From Pedobacter arcticus A12 (lineage in GTDB: Bacteria; Bacteroidota; Bacteroidia; Sphingobacteriales; Sphingobacteriaceae), in NCBI RefSeq assembly GCF_000302595.1, contig NZ_JH947125.1, positions 62,001 to 126,000 of the forward strand: a stretch of DNA of 64,000 bases, given 5' to 3'. Each line of letters starts with the position of its first letter. The stretch's first letter is position 1. The translations under genes were made by a program, and so were the position numbers. The notes beneath the pieces are model-generated. The model worked only from the letters and a program-made list of their open reading frames with translations, was not told where the DNA came from and did no database searches. This document shows, one piece after another, positions 16,051 through 25,600 of the stretch.

Positions 16051-17523
16051 ATGTCATCTCATAACGAATCAATATTAAGAGAACCCTTAATTACCGGTAA
16101 AGACATTACGTATAGAAGAATTACGGATGAAGTTTTAAGACCAGTAGAAAACAAAGCCAATAAGGCTTGGTGGATAGGGTTTATCGTTTCCGCTCTTGGC
16201 GCCTGCCTTTGGGTATTTGCGGTTAGTTATACATTCTGGAACGGAATTGGAGCTTGGGGATTAAACAAGACCGTTGGTTGGGCTTGGGATATCACCGGTT
16301 TCGTTTGGTGGGTAGGTATTGGTCACGCCGGAACGTTGATTTCTGCGGTATTATTGCTCTTCCGTCAAAACTGGAGAAACTCCATTAACAGATCAGCCGA
16401 GGCGATGACAATTTTCGCGGTAATCTGTGCGGCAACTTATGTGGTTTCTCACATGGGCCGTCCTTGGTTAGCTTATTGGCCATTACCATTACCAAATCAA
16501 TTCGGTTCTTTATGGGTTAACTTTAACTCTCCATTGGTTTGGGACGTTTTTGCAATCTCTACATACTTTACCGTTTCATTGGTGTTCTGGTACGTAGGTC
16601 TATTGCCAGATATTGCCTCTATTAGAGATAGAGCAACGGGAACAACCAGAAGAATTTACTCTATCCTTTCTTTCGGGTGGACAGGTTCTGTTAAGAGCTG
16701 GCAACGTTTTGAAACTGTATGTTTAATCTTAGCAGGTATTGCAACGCCATTAGTACTTTCTGTACATACAATTGTATCCATGGACTTTGCAACATCCTTG
16801 ATTCCAGGATGGCACACTACTATTTTTCCTCCATACTTCGTTGCAGGAGCAATTTTCTCTGGATTTGCAATGGTACAAACCTTATTGTTGGTAACCAGAA
16901 AAGTATTGGGTTTAGAGAATTACATAACCATGTTCCACATTGAGTCAATGAATAAAATCATTGTACTTACAGGCTCTATTGTAGGTGTAGCTTATTTATC
17001 AGAATTCTTCATCGCTTGGTACTCTGGCGTTGAGTACGAACAATACACTTTCATCAGTCGTTTTATTGGTCCATATTGGTGGGCAGGTTGTATGATGTAC
17101 GGGTGTAACGTATTGATGCCTCAGTTGCTTTGGTTCAAAAAAATCAGAACTAACATTGCAATTTCTTGGTGTTTATCAATTGTGGTAAACATCGGTATGT
17201 GGTTTGAGCGTTTTGTAATTATTGTAAACTCATTACACAGAGATTATTTACCATCAAGTTGGGCAATGTTTTATCCAACATGGATTGATATTTCAGTATT
17301 CATTGGTTCTATCGGACTGTTTTTTACATTATTCTTATTGTTCATCAGGGTATTACCTTCGGTAGCCATGGCAGAAGTAAGGTTATTGGTTAAAACCTCT
17401 TCTGAACAAGCGAAGAAGAAATTAATTGAAGAAGGTAAAGTGAAGAAAGAAGAAGCAGATTACTACGTTGATTCTTTAAGCGCATACGATAGTGTTGAAC
17501 AAGCTGACTACGTAAAACTTTAA
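16051..17523 (+). CDS. actC: Alternative complex III subunit ActC, NrfD-like quinol-binding membrane protein
   Basis: 490 residues with about ten membrane helices, member of the NrfD/PsrC family. Recognisable pieces are WWVGIGHAGTLISAVLLL, the MTIFAVICAATYVVSHMGRP helix, and WHTTIFPPYFVAGAIFSGFA. In alternative complex III, ActC carries a quinol site on the periplasmic side and is proposed to take part in proton translocation. The ATG lies 23 bases after actB; the next gene starts two bases after the stop, so tight co-translation with ActD is likely. C-terminal soluble tail of about 50 charged residues. Confidence 0.95.
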   Translation: MSSHNESILREPLITGKDITYRRITDEVLRPVENKANKAWWIGFIVSALGACLWVFAVSYTFWNGIGAWGLNKTVGWAWDITGFVWWVGIGHAGTLISAVLLLFRQNWRNSINRSAEAMTIFAVICAATYVVSHMGRPWLAYWPLPLPNQFGSLWVNFNSPLVWDVFAISTYFTVSLVFWYVGLLPDIASIRDRATGTTRRIYSILSFGWTGSVKSWQRFETVCLILAGIATPLVLSVHTIVSMDFATSLIPGWHTTIFPPYFVAGAIFSGFAMVQTLLLVTRKVLGLENYITMFHIESMNKIIVLTGSIVGVAYLSEFFIAWYSGVEYEQYTFISRFIGPYWWAGCMMYGCNVLMPQLLWFKKIRTNIAISWCLSIVVNIGMWFERFVIIVNSLHRDYLPSSWAMFYPTWIDISVFIGSIGLFFTLFLLFIRVLPSVAMAEVRLLVKTSSEQAKKKLIEEGKVKKEEADYYVDSLSAYDSVEQADYVKL

Positions 17524-17525
17524 AC

Positions 17526-18062
17526 ATGAGCAAAATAAAATATATTTTAGGTTTATTTGACGATCCCGATCAGATGATGCATGGGATTGATAAGCTGCAG
17601 GAAAATAAAATTGGCATATACGATGTTTACACACCGATGCCAATACACGGAATCGACGATAAATTAGGCATTAAAAGAAGTAGACTTGGGTTTGTAGCAT
17701 TCTGTTGCGGAATTACCGGTACAGCTACCGCTTTAGGTTTAATGTATTTCACGATGTCTTATGACTGGCCAATGAATATTGGAGGAAAGCCAAATTTTGC
17801 AGTGGCTAACTTTATTCCAATTACTTTTGAGTTAACAGTACTTTTTTGTGCACTTGGGATGGTTGCAGCATTTTTTTATGCAACTCATTTATTTCCAGGA
17901 AGAGCACCAAGAGTAATGGAATTAAGAGCATCTGATGATCGATTTGTTATCGCAATTGATGCGAGCACAGTTACTGATAGCACACAAGTAGATAGTTTAT
18001 TAAAAGAAGCTGGTGCGGTAGAAATTAAGCACAACGATAGAAAATATATAAGTTATGAATAA
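17526..18062 (+). CDS. actD: Alternative complex III subunit ActD (DUF3341)
   Basis: 178 residues: a soluble N-terminal domain (about 1-55, opening with YILGLFDDPDQMMHGIDKL), two membrane helices (about 58-80 and 98-122), then a soluble C-terminal domain (FVIAIDASTVTDSTQVDSLLKEAGAVEI). This is the DUF3341 layout of ActD, a structural membrane subunit without known redox cofactor. It begins two bases after actC and overlaps actE by eight bases, so all three are probably translationally coupled. Confidence 0.93.
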   Translation: MSKIKYILGLFDDPDQMMHGIDKLQENKIGIYDVYTPMPIHGIDDKLGIKRSRLGFVAFCCGITGTATALGLMYFTMSYDWPMNIGGKPNFAVANFIPITFELTVLFCALGMVAAFFYATHLFPGRAPRVMELRASDDRFVIAIDASTVTDSTQVDSLLKEAGAVEIKHNDRKYISYE

Positions 18063-18639
18063 GACAAGTATTTTTGGATTAGCACTTATAGCAATCTCCG
18101 TTGCTACGATATTCAGCTCATGCCATGATAAAAGGAGTAGAGGCTTGGAGTATGCACCAAACATGTATTACCCAATAGCTTATAACCCAGATCAAAAGAA
18201 TAAAAACTTTGAAAACGGCATTACAGCTCAGGTACCACCGGCGGGTACAACGCCAATAGGCTTCACTAGGTTTGATGAATTCCCAAATACAACTGAAGGT
18301 TATGAAGCAGCAAGTGCATCGGTAATAAATCCACTTCCGGTTAATAAAGAAAACCTTGCAGAAGGTAAGCAACTTTATGTTGCGATGTGCGGACCTTGCC
18401 ATGGACCAAATGGTGCAGGCGATGGACACATCGTTGAATTAGGTAAGTACCCAGCGCCACCAGCTTATGCTACTGGTAACTCTTCAAGAGGTGGAACCAT
18501 GAAAGATTTGACCGATGGGAAAATTTATCATACCATCCAATACGGCTTAAACTTAATGGGATCTTATGCATCACAGCTTTCTCCAGAAGAGAGATGGAAA
18601 GTTGTAATGTATGTTCACGAATTACAAAAAGGACAATAA
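18055..18639 (+). CDS. actE: Alternative complex III subunit ActE, mono-heme cytochrome c lipoprotein
   Basis: 194 residues. Lipoprotein signal with acylation Cys at residue 23 (SVATIFSSC), then a linker and a class I cytochrome c domain with heme site CGPCH at residues 112-116 and a candidate distal Met ligand in LNLMGSYA. ActE docks on the periplasmic face and helps hand electrons to the terminal acceptor. The ATG lies inside the end of actD (ATGAATAA), which suggests coupled translation. Because ActA here already has an extra mono-heme domain, the assembled complex would hold seven hemes c by count of CxxCH sites. Confidence 0.93.
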   Translation: MNKTSIFGLALIAISVATIFSSCHDKRSRGLEYAPNMYYPIAYNPDQKNKNFENGITAQVPPAGTTPIGFTRFDEFPNTTEGYEAASASVINPLPVNKENLAEGKQLYVAMCGPCHGPNGAGDGHIVELGKYPAPPAYATGNSSRGGTMKDLTDGKIYHTIQYGLNLMGSYASQLSPEERWKVVMYVHELQKGQ

Positions 18640-18654
18640 TCGATTAATAAAAAT

Positions 18655-19863
18655 ATGGGAGCTCATCATCATTCATATAATTTTTCAGAGCAATTTAGTT
18701 TTGGTGGCAAAGCCAAAACAATTAGCTTAATAGGCATCGTTTTAGGCGTATTGGCCATAGCTTATGGCTTTTTAACAGGGCATGCAGAGCGTACTTTCCT
18801 TAACTTGTTATTAATGAGTTATTATTTTACGTGTGTATGTGCAGCTGGTTTGTTCTTTTGTGCTATTCAATTTGTAGCACAAGCAGGTTGGTCGGCAAGT
18901 TTACTAAGAGTACCGCAGGCGTTTTCAAAAGTTTTACCTTTTGCAAGCGTAGTGTTGGTAATTGTGGTAGCTGCTGGTTTGTTTTCACACAATTTATACG
19001 GTAGTTGGAACCATGCGCCGGGCGAAGGTGCAGGACATCACTTTAGCGATAGTAAAGCATTTTATTTAAGCCCTTTATTCTTCATCGGAAGATTGATCCT
19101 TTTCTTAGGCGCTTATAGTATTTTCGGATTGTTGTTGTCAAAGCTTTCTGTAAACGAGGATGTACATGGCGGCTTGAAAAGCTACGAAAAAAGTATTAAA
19201 TATTCGACCATCTTCTTAGTGATTTTTGGTTTTACAACGCCACTTTGGGCTTTTGATACCATTATGTCTTTAGAAGCTCATTGGTTCTCTACCATGTTTG
19301 GCTGGTATAACTTCGCAGCAATGTGGGTTTCTGGAATGGCAGCGATCAGTATTGTGGTAATTTTGCTTACAAAAGCAGGTCATATGCCATGGATAAAAGA
19401 TAGTCATATCCATAACCTAGGTTTGTTTGTTTTTGCATTCTCTATTTTCTGGACTTATATCTGGTTTGCGCAGTTTTTATTAATCTATTACGCAAACATC
19501 CCAGAAGAAACAGTGTATTTCTTTAAAAGATGGGAAGGCTTTTATTTACCATTATTTTGGATAAACTTGATCATCAATTTCCTTTCTCCAGTATTAATCT
19601 TAATGTCTAGAGACGCTAAAAGGAAAACTAACATCTTATTGTCGGTTTGTATTTTATTGTTATTCGGACACTGGTTAGATTATTACATGATGATTATGCC
19701 AGGAACAATTGGTGACGCGGCAGGTTTTGGTATTGTAGAGATAGGGACAATATTAGGTTTTGCAGGTTTGTTTACATTTGCTGTACTAAGCTCATTAAGC
19801 AAAGCGCCATTGGCACCTAAAAATCACCCTTTCTTGGAAGAAAGCTTGAATCATCAGATATAA
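18655..19863 (+). CDS. actF: Alternative complex III subunit ActF
   Basis: 402 residues with about ten membrane helices. The chain is recognisable as the second large membrane subunit of alternative complex III (ActF, distantly NrfD-like): histidine-rich start MGAHHHSYNFSEQF, the GSWNHAPGEGAGHH loop, HWFSTMFGWYNFAAMW and the RWEGFYLPLFWINLIINF helix. It lacks cofactor motifs and is thought to pair with ActC as a structural or proton-path subunit. It starts 15 bases after actE and is followed after 16 bases by the oxidase subunit II gene, so complex and oxidase are encoded as one unit, which fits a physical supercomplex. Confidence 0.92.
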   Translation: MGAHHHSYNFSEQFSFGGKAKTISLIGIVLGVLAIAYGFLTGHAERTFLNLLLMSYYFTCVCAAGLFFCAIQFVAQAGWSASLLRVPQAFSKVLPFASVVLVIVVAAGLFSHNLYGSWNHAPGEGAGHHFSDSKAFYLSPLFFIGRLILFLGAYSIFGLLLSKLSVNEDVHGGLKSYEKSIKYSTIFLVIFGFTTPLWAFDTIMSLEAHWFSTMFGWYNFAAMWVSGMAAISIVVILLTKAGHMPWIKDSHIHNLGLFVFAFSIFWTYIWFAQFLLIYYANIPEETVYFFKRWEGFYLPLFWINLIINFLSPVLILMSRDAKRKTNILLSVCILLLFGHWLDYYMMIMPGTIGDAAGFGIVEIGTILGFAGLFTFAVLSSLSKAPLAPKNHPFLEESLNHQI

Positions 19864-19879
19864 AATAGGACTCAATTAA

Positions 19880-21082
19880 ATGATAATGAATATTAAGAGA
19901 TTTTTTAATTTGAAGAGTTTATTTGCAATTGGAGCGCTTTTATCGCTTACATTTTCGCAAGTGATGGCACAAGATGCAGTTGCAACAGCAACTGAGACAG
20001 TGTCTAAACACGAAGGACTAGGAAAAACGGTTGGCTATTACATCCTTTTGTTTTTATTGGTTTGTATCTTCATTGGTATAATTGGTAAAATACTAAGCGT
20101 TTACGATTTAACCCGTAAAATTCAAGGTAGAAGAAACGGTATCAAATGGGATAAAATCAACGGGATACTTTTTGGGATAACGCTGATTGTGGGTATGTAC
20201 GGTGTTTATTGGAGCTACAGCGTTCAAGGAGCACAGATTTTACCTGCAGCCGGTTCAGAACATGGTGCTAAGATTGATTCGATGTTCAGCATCACCATGA
20301 TTCTTACCACCATCGTGTTAGTTTTAACACATATTGCGTTGTTTTCTTTTGCTTACTTATATAACAGCAGCAAAAAGAGAAAAGCTTACTACTATCCTCA
20401 CAATAATACCTTAGAAAAATACTGGACAGTTATTCCAGCAATTGTATTAACAATTTTGGTATTGATGGGCTTTTTTACCTGGAGAGGAATTACCAATATC
20501 CCAGAAAAGGAAATGAAAGCAGCTATTCAAATTGACGTTACTGCGCACCAGTTTGCTTGGGATGTTAGATATGCAGGAAAAGATAATGTAAACGGGAGAA
20601 AAAACTATAAGCTAATCGGTGGTCTTGGTGGTTTAAACAATTTGGGTTTAGATTTGTCCGATAAAGCAAACTTTGATGATTTAAAAGTAACTGAGATTGT
20701 ATTGCCCGTTAATAAGTCAGTACGTTTTACTTTAAGTTCTCAGGATGTGATCCATAGTTTTTACATGCCTCACTTTAGAGTGCAAATGAACTGTGTTCCA
20801 GGTATGTCAACCTACTTCCAGTTTACACCAACTAAAACTACGCAGGAAATGCGTCAGGATACGGATAATCCGAAATTTGATTACAACTTACTTTGCGCTA
20901 AAATTTGTGGTGGTTCTCACTACAACATGCAGTTTAAAGTTCGTGTGGTATCAAACAGAGAATATCAAGAATGGATTAAACAACAGAAGCTGATTGTTAC
21001 TGATGATATGAAAAAAGCATATCAATTGGCAATGAAAGACAGTGCAACTGAATCTAATAACAAAATTGCGTTAAACAACTAA
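19880..21082 (+). CDS. coxB: Cytochrome c oxidase subunit II
   Basis: 400 residues. A cleavable signal peptide (ending VMAQ) is followed by two membrane helices (about 48-72 and 130-165) plus another near 190-205 and a periplasmic cupredoxin domain. The CuA site is complete: His in VIHSFYMPHF near residue 293, then CAKICGGSHYNM near residue 338, giving the C-x3-C-x3-H-x2-M ligand set. The substrate side accepts electrons, here most likely directly from alternative complex III. Two in-frame ATGs (19880 and 19886) are possible starts. No fused cytochrome c domain, consistent with the cytochrome domains being supplied by ActA or ActE. Confidence 0.95.
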   Translation: MIMNIKRFFNLKSLFAIGALLSLTFSQVMAQDAVATATETVSKHEGLGKTVGYYILLFLLVCIFIGIIGKILSVYDLTRKIQGRRNGIKWDKINGILFGITLIVGMYGVYWSYSVQGAQILPAAGSEHGAKIDSMFSITMILTTIVLVLTHIALFSFAYLYNSSKKRKAYYYPHNNTLEKYWTVIPAIVLTILVLMGFFTWRGITNIPEKEMKAAIQIDVTAHQFAWDVRYAGKDNVNGRKNYKLIGGLGGLNNLGLDLSDKANFDDLKVTEIVLPVNKSVRFTLSSQDVIHSFYMPHFRVQMNCVPGMSTYFQFTPTKTTQEMRQDTDNPKFDYNLLCAKICGGSHYNMQFKVRVVSNREYQEWIKQQKLIVTDDMKKAYQLAMKDSATESNNKIALNN

Positions 21083-21105
21083 GATTAAAAACACAGAAGG
21101 ATATT

Positions 21106-22995
21106 ATGTCGACAATTGCAATTAATAACCCATCAGCAATTCACCATGATGATCATGCACATCATCAGGAAACATTTTTGACTAAATATGTTTTTAGTCA
21201 AGATCACAAGATGATCGCAAAGCAATTCCTCATTACGGGTATCATAATGGGTGTAATTGCAATGATATTGTCTATTCTTTTTAGAATTCAGTTAGCTTAT
21301 CCAGACCATAGCTTCCCATTATTGGAAGTTTTATTGGGAAGATTTGCACCTGAAGGACGATTAGATCCCAATTTCTACCTTTCTTTGGTAACCATACACG
21401 GAACCATTATGGTATTCTTTGTATTAACAGCCGGATTAAGTGGAACATTCTCAAACTTATTAATACCGTTACAGATTGGAGCCCGTGATATGGCATCTCC
21501 TTTCATGAACATGCTATCTTACTGGTTGTTCTTTACTGCATCGGTAATTATGCTTTCAACTTTCTTTGTAGAGTCAGGACCTGCCGGTGGTGGTTGGACA
21601 ATTTATCCTCCTTTGTCTGCTGTACCTAAAGCAATGCCAGGTTCTGGTTTCGGTATGACTTTATGGTTGATTTCTATGATTTTGTTTATCGCATCTTCTT
21701 TAATGGGCGGTATCAACTATGTATCAACAATTTTAAACATGCGTACCAAAGGTATGGATCTTTGGAAAATGCCTTTAACAATATGGTCGTTCTTATTAAC
21801 AGCTATGTTGGGTATTTTATCTTTCCCGGTATTGGTAGCAGGTGTGGTTTTATTGATTTTCGATAGAAGCTTTGGTACATCATTCTACTTGTCTGATATC
21901 TTTATTGGAGGACAAGCTTTAGCACACGAAGGTGGTAGCCCAATTTTATGGCAGCACTTATTCTGGTTCTTAGGTCACCCAGAGGTTTATATAGTAATTA
22001 TGCCTGCAATGGGTATCGCTTCTGAAGTGATGTCTGTAAATTCGAGAAAGCCTATTTTTGGTTACCATGCCATGGTTTATTCATTAATCGGTATTACAAC
22101 ATTGTCTTTCATAGTTTGGGGACACCATATGTTTGTTACCGGTATGAACCCTTTCTTAGGCGGTGTGTTTATGATCACAACCTTGATTATTGCGGTACCA
22201 TCAGCAGTAAAAACATTCAACTGGTTAGCTACTTTGTGGAGAGGCAACATTAGGTTTACACCTGCCATGTTATTTGCTATCGGTTTAGTTTCTTTCTTTA
22301 TTTCTGGAGGTTTAACCGGAATCTGGTTAGGTAACGCTGCTTTAGATATCAACTTACACGATACTTATTTTGTAGTAGCGCATTTTCACTTGGTAATGGG
22401 TTCTGCGGCAATATTTGGAATGATAGCCGGTGTTTATCATTGGTTTCCCAAAATGTTTGGTCGTTTAATGAACGTTAAATTAGGATATCTACATTTCTGG
22501 TTAACATTTGCAGCTGCATATTTAGTGTTTTTCCCAATGCACTTTATGGGATTAGACGGTGTTCCACGTAGATATTATGCTTTTACAGAGTTTGAATCTA
22601 TGGACAAGTGGTTGTCTGTTAACGTATTTATTACTTGGTCGGCAATATTAGGCGCAGTAGCGCAGATCGCTTTCTTATTTAATTTTGTTTACTCAATTTT
22701 CTTTGGCGAGAAATCAACAGAGAATCCTTGGGAGGCGAACACGTTAGAGTGGACTACACCGGTAGAGCGTATACATGGAAACTGGCCTGGAGAAATCCCT
22801 ACAGTTTACCGTTGGTCTTATGATTATAGTAAGCCAGGGCATGATACTGATTTTATTATGCAAACCACCCCACACTCCCAAACTATGAGCTCAAACTTAC
22901 TTCACGATTTTGAAGGAAATGAGGCTGCTGAGAAAATTCAGGAGAAATGGAATTTAGAACATAACAGAATAGATAGTTCTGAAGAAGTCAAATAA
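21106..22995 (+). CDS. coxA: Cytochrome c oxidase subunit I (heme a/a3-CuB catalytic subunit)
   Basis: 629 residues, twelve or more membrane helices. Ligands for the active site are visible: HPEVY near residue 290 (CuB His and cross-linked Tyr), the paired His of WGHHMF near 338 (CuB), and HFHLVMG near 425, with the low-spin and high-spin heme histidines. The N-terminal TIHGTIMVFF contains the first low-spin heme His. The HPEVY motif marks an A-type oxidase with the K-channel tyrosine. Reduces oxygen to water while pumping protons. Ends the act-cox unit; a hairpin terminator follows 22 bases later. Confidence 0.97.
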   Translation: MSTIAINNPSAIHHDDHAHHQETFLTKYVFSQDHKMIAKQFLITGIIMGVIAMILSILFRIQLAYPDHSFPLLEVLLGRFAPEGRLDPNFYLSLVTIHGTIMVFFVLTAGLSGTFSNLLIPLQIGARDMASPFMNMLSYWLFFTASVIMLSTFFVESGPAGGGWTIYPPLSAVPKAMPGSGFGMTLWLISMILFIASSLMGGINYVSTILNMRTKGMDLWKMPLTIWSFLLTAMLGILSFPVLVAGVVLLIFDRSFGTSFYLSDIFIGGQALAHEGGSPILWQHLFWFLGHPEVYIVIMPAMGIASEVMSVNSRKPIFGYHAMVYSLIGITTLSFIVWGHHMFVTGMNPFLGGVFMITTLIIAVPSAVKTFNWLATLWRGNIRFTPAMLFAIGLVSFFISGGLTGIWLGNAALDINLHDTYFVVAHFHLVMGSAAIFGMIAGVYHWFPKMFGRLMNVKLGYLHFWLTFAAAYLVFFPMHFMGLDGVPRRYYAFTEFESMDKWLSVNVFITWSAILGAVAQIAFLFNFVYSIFFGEKSTENPWEANTLEWTTPVERIHGNWPGEIPTVYRWSYDYSKPGHDTDFIMQTTPHSQTMSSNLLHDFEGNEAAEKIQEKWNLEHNRIDSSEEVK

Positions 22996-23017
22996 TATTG
23001 TTATTTGAGAAAATGAT

Positions 23018-23056
23018 AATTGGGGTATTCAGTAACTTTACGGATACCCCAATTTT
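23018..23056 (+). terminator. Terminator between coxA and ctaA
   Basis: An 11-bp perfect stem AATTGGGGTAT/ATACCCCAATT with a 15-base loop and a short T run, in the 72-base gap before the ctaA start. Some read-through into the assembly genes is likely because no clear promoter follows. Confidence 0.7.
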
Positions 23057-23067
23057 ATAAAATTGAA

Positions 23068-24129
23068 ATGTATTCAAAGGCTGAAAGTCGTTTTTTATCT
23101 GCGAATTTTATTTCGCTGATAGCTCTTTTCTTATTGATACTAGCTGGTGGCATTGTACGTAGTTCTGGCTCTGGAATGGGCTGTCCCGATTGGCCAAAAT
23201 GTTTCGATCAGTATATCCCGCCAACGGAATTGTCTCAGTTACCTGCCAACTATAAAGAGAAGTATGTACTAAAGAGGATAGAGAAGAACGAACGATTTGC
23301 AAAGCTTTTAGATAAAATGGGTTACGGAGATTTGGCAATAAAAATCCGCCATGACGAAAGCATAAAAGTACCAGAAGAATTTAATCCCGGTAAAACCTAT
23401 ACAGAATACATCAACAGGTTAATTGGGGCAACCACGGGTTTGCTGTTGTTGATCTGTTTTGCACTGGCAATTCCATTAATTAAAACCAAAGCAGTTGTTT
23501 TTTGGCTGAGCGCTTTAAATCTGTTTTTGGTTGGTTTTCAAGGTTGGTTAGGTTCCATCGTTGTATCTACTAACCTTTTAGCTTGGATGATTACAGTGCA
23601 CATGTTAGTAGCTGTTTTAATTTTTGCAATTTCAATTTACACTTACTTTTTAATTAGGCAACCTAAACAAGTGTTAAGTATAAACAACAAGCAACTTGTT
23701 TACCTGCGCCTTGCTTCTTTGCTTACAATTGTAGTGTCGGTTTGGCAAATTACTATTGGAACGGAAGTACGGGAAGAGGTAGATGCGGTAAAAAGTTACT
23801 TTCCGGAGTTGGTACGTAGCGAATGGCTCGCTGAAACCGGAAGAATATTTACGGAGCACAAGCAACTGGTATGGTTGTATTTGGTGGTTAGCATAGTTTT
23901 ATATGCACTTATGTTCAAATTTAAAATTAGCGGATTTGTAAATAAACTAGCTATTGCAATGTTAGTTGTTTTTGGGCTTCAGGTTATAACGGGTATTGCA
24001 TTAGCCTATTTTGCGATGGCACCATGGGCACAAGCCGCACATGTACTTTTGGCAACAGTTTTATTTGGAGTTCAAGCTTATATTTTATTCATTTTTTACA
24101 CCAAGAAATCAGAATTAATTAGCGTATAG
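23068..24129 (+). CDS. ctaA: Heme A synthase (COX15/CtaA family)
   Basis: Start taken at ATG 23068 (MYSKAESRF); the longer in-frame TTG start at 23020 would lie inside the terminator hairpin. About 353 residues, eight membrane helices. Family motifs are GGIVRSSGSGMGCPDWPKCF near residue 35 (glycine-rich, with the CPDWPxC pair), YINRLIGATTG near 125, and HQ/HM helices with heme-ligand histidines (ITVHMLVA, QAAHVLLA). Oxidises the C8 methyl of heme O to give heme A for the oxidase. Like many Bacteroidota versions it carries a long first loop (about 45-115). Confidence 0.93.
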   Translation: MYSKAESRFLSANFISLIALFLLILAGGIVRSSGSGMGCPDWPKCFDQYIPPTELSQLPANYKEKYVLKRIEKNERFAKLLDKMGYGDLAIKIRHDESIKVPEEFNPGKTYTEYINRLIGATTGLLLLICFALAIPLIKTKAVVFWLSALNLFLVGFQGWLGSIVVSTNLLAWMITVHMLVAVLIFAISIYTYFLIRQPKQVLSINNKQLVYLRLASLLTIVVSVWQITIGTEVREEVDAVKSYFPELVRSEWLAETGRIFTEHKQLVWLYLVVSIVLYALMFKFKISGFVNKLAIAMLVVFGLQVITGIALAYFAMAPWAQAAHVLLATVLFGVQAYILFIFYTKKSELISV

Positions 24130-24986
24130 TGAGGGAGTTTATACAGGATTTTAAGAAGTTGGTAAAATTACGGTTAACACTTTTGGTGGTGTTTTCGGCC
24201 TCTATCTGCTTTTTAATAGGGGAGCATTACGAAGGCTCAATCCATTGGGTAAATTGGATTAAGCTAATTATTGGAGGTTTTTTGGTGACTTCTGCTGCAA
24301 ATGGTTTTAATGAGATCATAGAGAAAGATTTAGACAAGTTAATGACCCGCACAGCCGATAGGCCTTTGCCATCAGAAAAGATGACTACCGGTCAGGCATT
24401 GGTTTTAAGTTTAATCATGGGGATAGCAGGTACGTATTTGCTGGGAAGTTTAAATTTATTGACAGGTGTACTCTCTGTTTTTTCTATATTCCTTTACGCT
24501 TTTGTTTATACACCAATGAAACGTAAATCGCCAATAGCGGTTTTTGTTGGTGCAATTCCAGGAGCTTTGCCACCTTTAATTGGCTATGTGGCTTCACATG
24601 GGCAAATTGATACCATTGCATTGGTGCTGTTTGGGATTCAGTTTATGTGGCAGTTTCCGCACTTTTGGGCAATTGCTTGGGTGTTAGATGATGATTATAA
24701 AAAAGCAGGGTTTCGTTTATTGCCAACAACCCGAAGAGATAGAACAAGTGCTATCGTTACTTTAGCCTCAACCGTGATTTTAATTCCCGTAAGTTTGTTG
24801 CCTACCTTTTTTGGCTTCGGTGGCTATTTGATTGCCATCGTTTCGTTAATAATGGGGTTAATATTTACTTATCAAGCTTTTATGCTTGCTAAGAATTTGG
24901 ATGTTAAATCTGCCAGAAAATTAATGTTTGGCAGTTTTATTTATTTGCCAGTAGTACAACTGGTACTTTTGTTTAATTTAACTTAA
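24129..24986 (+). CDS. ctaB: Protoheme IX farnesyltransferase (heme O synthase)
   Basis: 285 residues, UbiA-type prenyltransferase with about nine membrane helices. The two Asp-rich motifs are visible: NGFNEIIEKDLDKLMTRTADRP (near residue 60, the N-x3-D-x2-x3-D pattern in variant form) and VLDDDYKKAGFRLLP near 195. Adds a farnesyl group to heme B to make heme O, the substrate of CtaA. GTG start, overlapping the ctaA stop by one base (TAGTG), so the two are translationally coupled. Confidence 0.94.
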   Translation: MREFIQDFKKLVKLRLTLLVVFSASICFLIGEHYEGSIHWVNWIKLIIGGFLVTSAANGFNEIIEKDLDKLMTRTADRPLPSEKMTTGQALVLSLIMGIAGTYLLGSLNLLTGVLSVFSIFLYAFVYTPMKRKSPIAVFVGAIPGALPPLIGYVASHGQIDTIALVLFGIQFMWQFPHFWAIAWVLDDDYKKAGFRLLPTTRRDRTSAIVTLASTVILIPVSLLPTFFGFGGYLIAIVSLIMGLIFTYQAFMLAKNLDVKSARKLMFGSFIYLPVVQLVLLFNLT

Positions 24987-24991
24987 AGAAT

Positions 24992-25567
24992 ATGGTGCTT
25001 AATAACGATTTTGACAGGCATAACCTACAACCAAAGAAGTTTGTGTTGTGGCTTTTTATAGTTTCGTCTATTATCTTTTTTGCTGGTTTAACTAGTGGAT
25101 TTATTGTTTACGCTGGTGATGGTGCAGGAAAATCATTGAATGTTGATTTACCAAAAGCATTTATTTACAGCACTGTAGTAATTGTATTGAGCAGTTTAAC
25201 CATGCATAAAGCATTTTTAAGTTCAAAAAAACTACAGTTTGCACAACAAAAACTATGGCTGTGGCTTACGCTATTTTTAGGCGTAGTATTTATCAGCTTA
25301 CAAGTTTACGGGTGGACAGTTTGGACTAACTTGGGTATATTCTTCGTTAACTCAAACGCTACAATCAGCTTTGTATATGCATTTACATTATTCCACGTGT
25401 TGCATATTGTAGCTGGTTTAGTAATGATTTTGACCGCTATAAAAAGCAGTTACGGTACAGTACCTAATGTTACGAATACCTTTAGAATGGAAATCACTTC
25501 TATTTTTTGGCATTTTGTAGATATTGTATGGATTTATTTATACCTTTTCTTACTTTTGAATCAATAA
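24992..25567 (+). CDS. Cytochrome c oxidase subunit III-like protein, first copy
   Basis: 191 residues, five membrane helices. Subunit III family pieces: FHVLHIVAGLVMIL near residue 133 and the C-terminal SIFWHFVDIVWIYLYLFL, the hallmark WHFVD-x-VW motif. The protein lacks the first two helices of classical subunit III and is diverged from the next gene, with which it forms a tandem pair. In Bacteroidota clusters a pair like this is common; both may be part of the oxidase or one may be an assembly factor. ATG lies five bases after ctaB. Confidence 0.88.
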   Translation: MVLNNDFDRHNLQPKKFVLWLFIVSSIIFFAGLTSGFIVYAGDGAGKSLNVDLPKAFIYSTVVIVLSSLTMHKAFLSSKKLQFAQQKLWLWLTLFLGVVFISLQVYGWTVWTNLGIFFVNSNATISFVYAFTLFHVLHIVAGLVMILTAIKSSYGTVPNVTNTFRMEITSIFWHFVDIVWIYLYLFLLLNQ

Positions 25568-25600
25568 AATTTTTACTCAGAAATTGCAAATTAATACTTG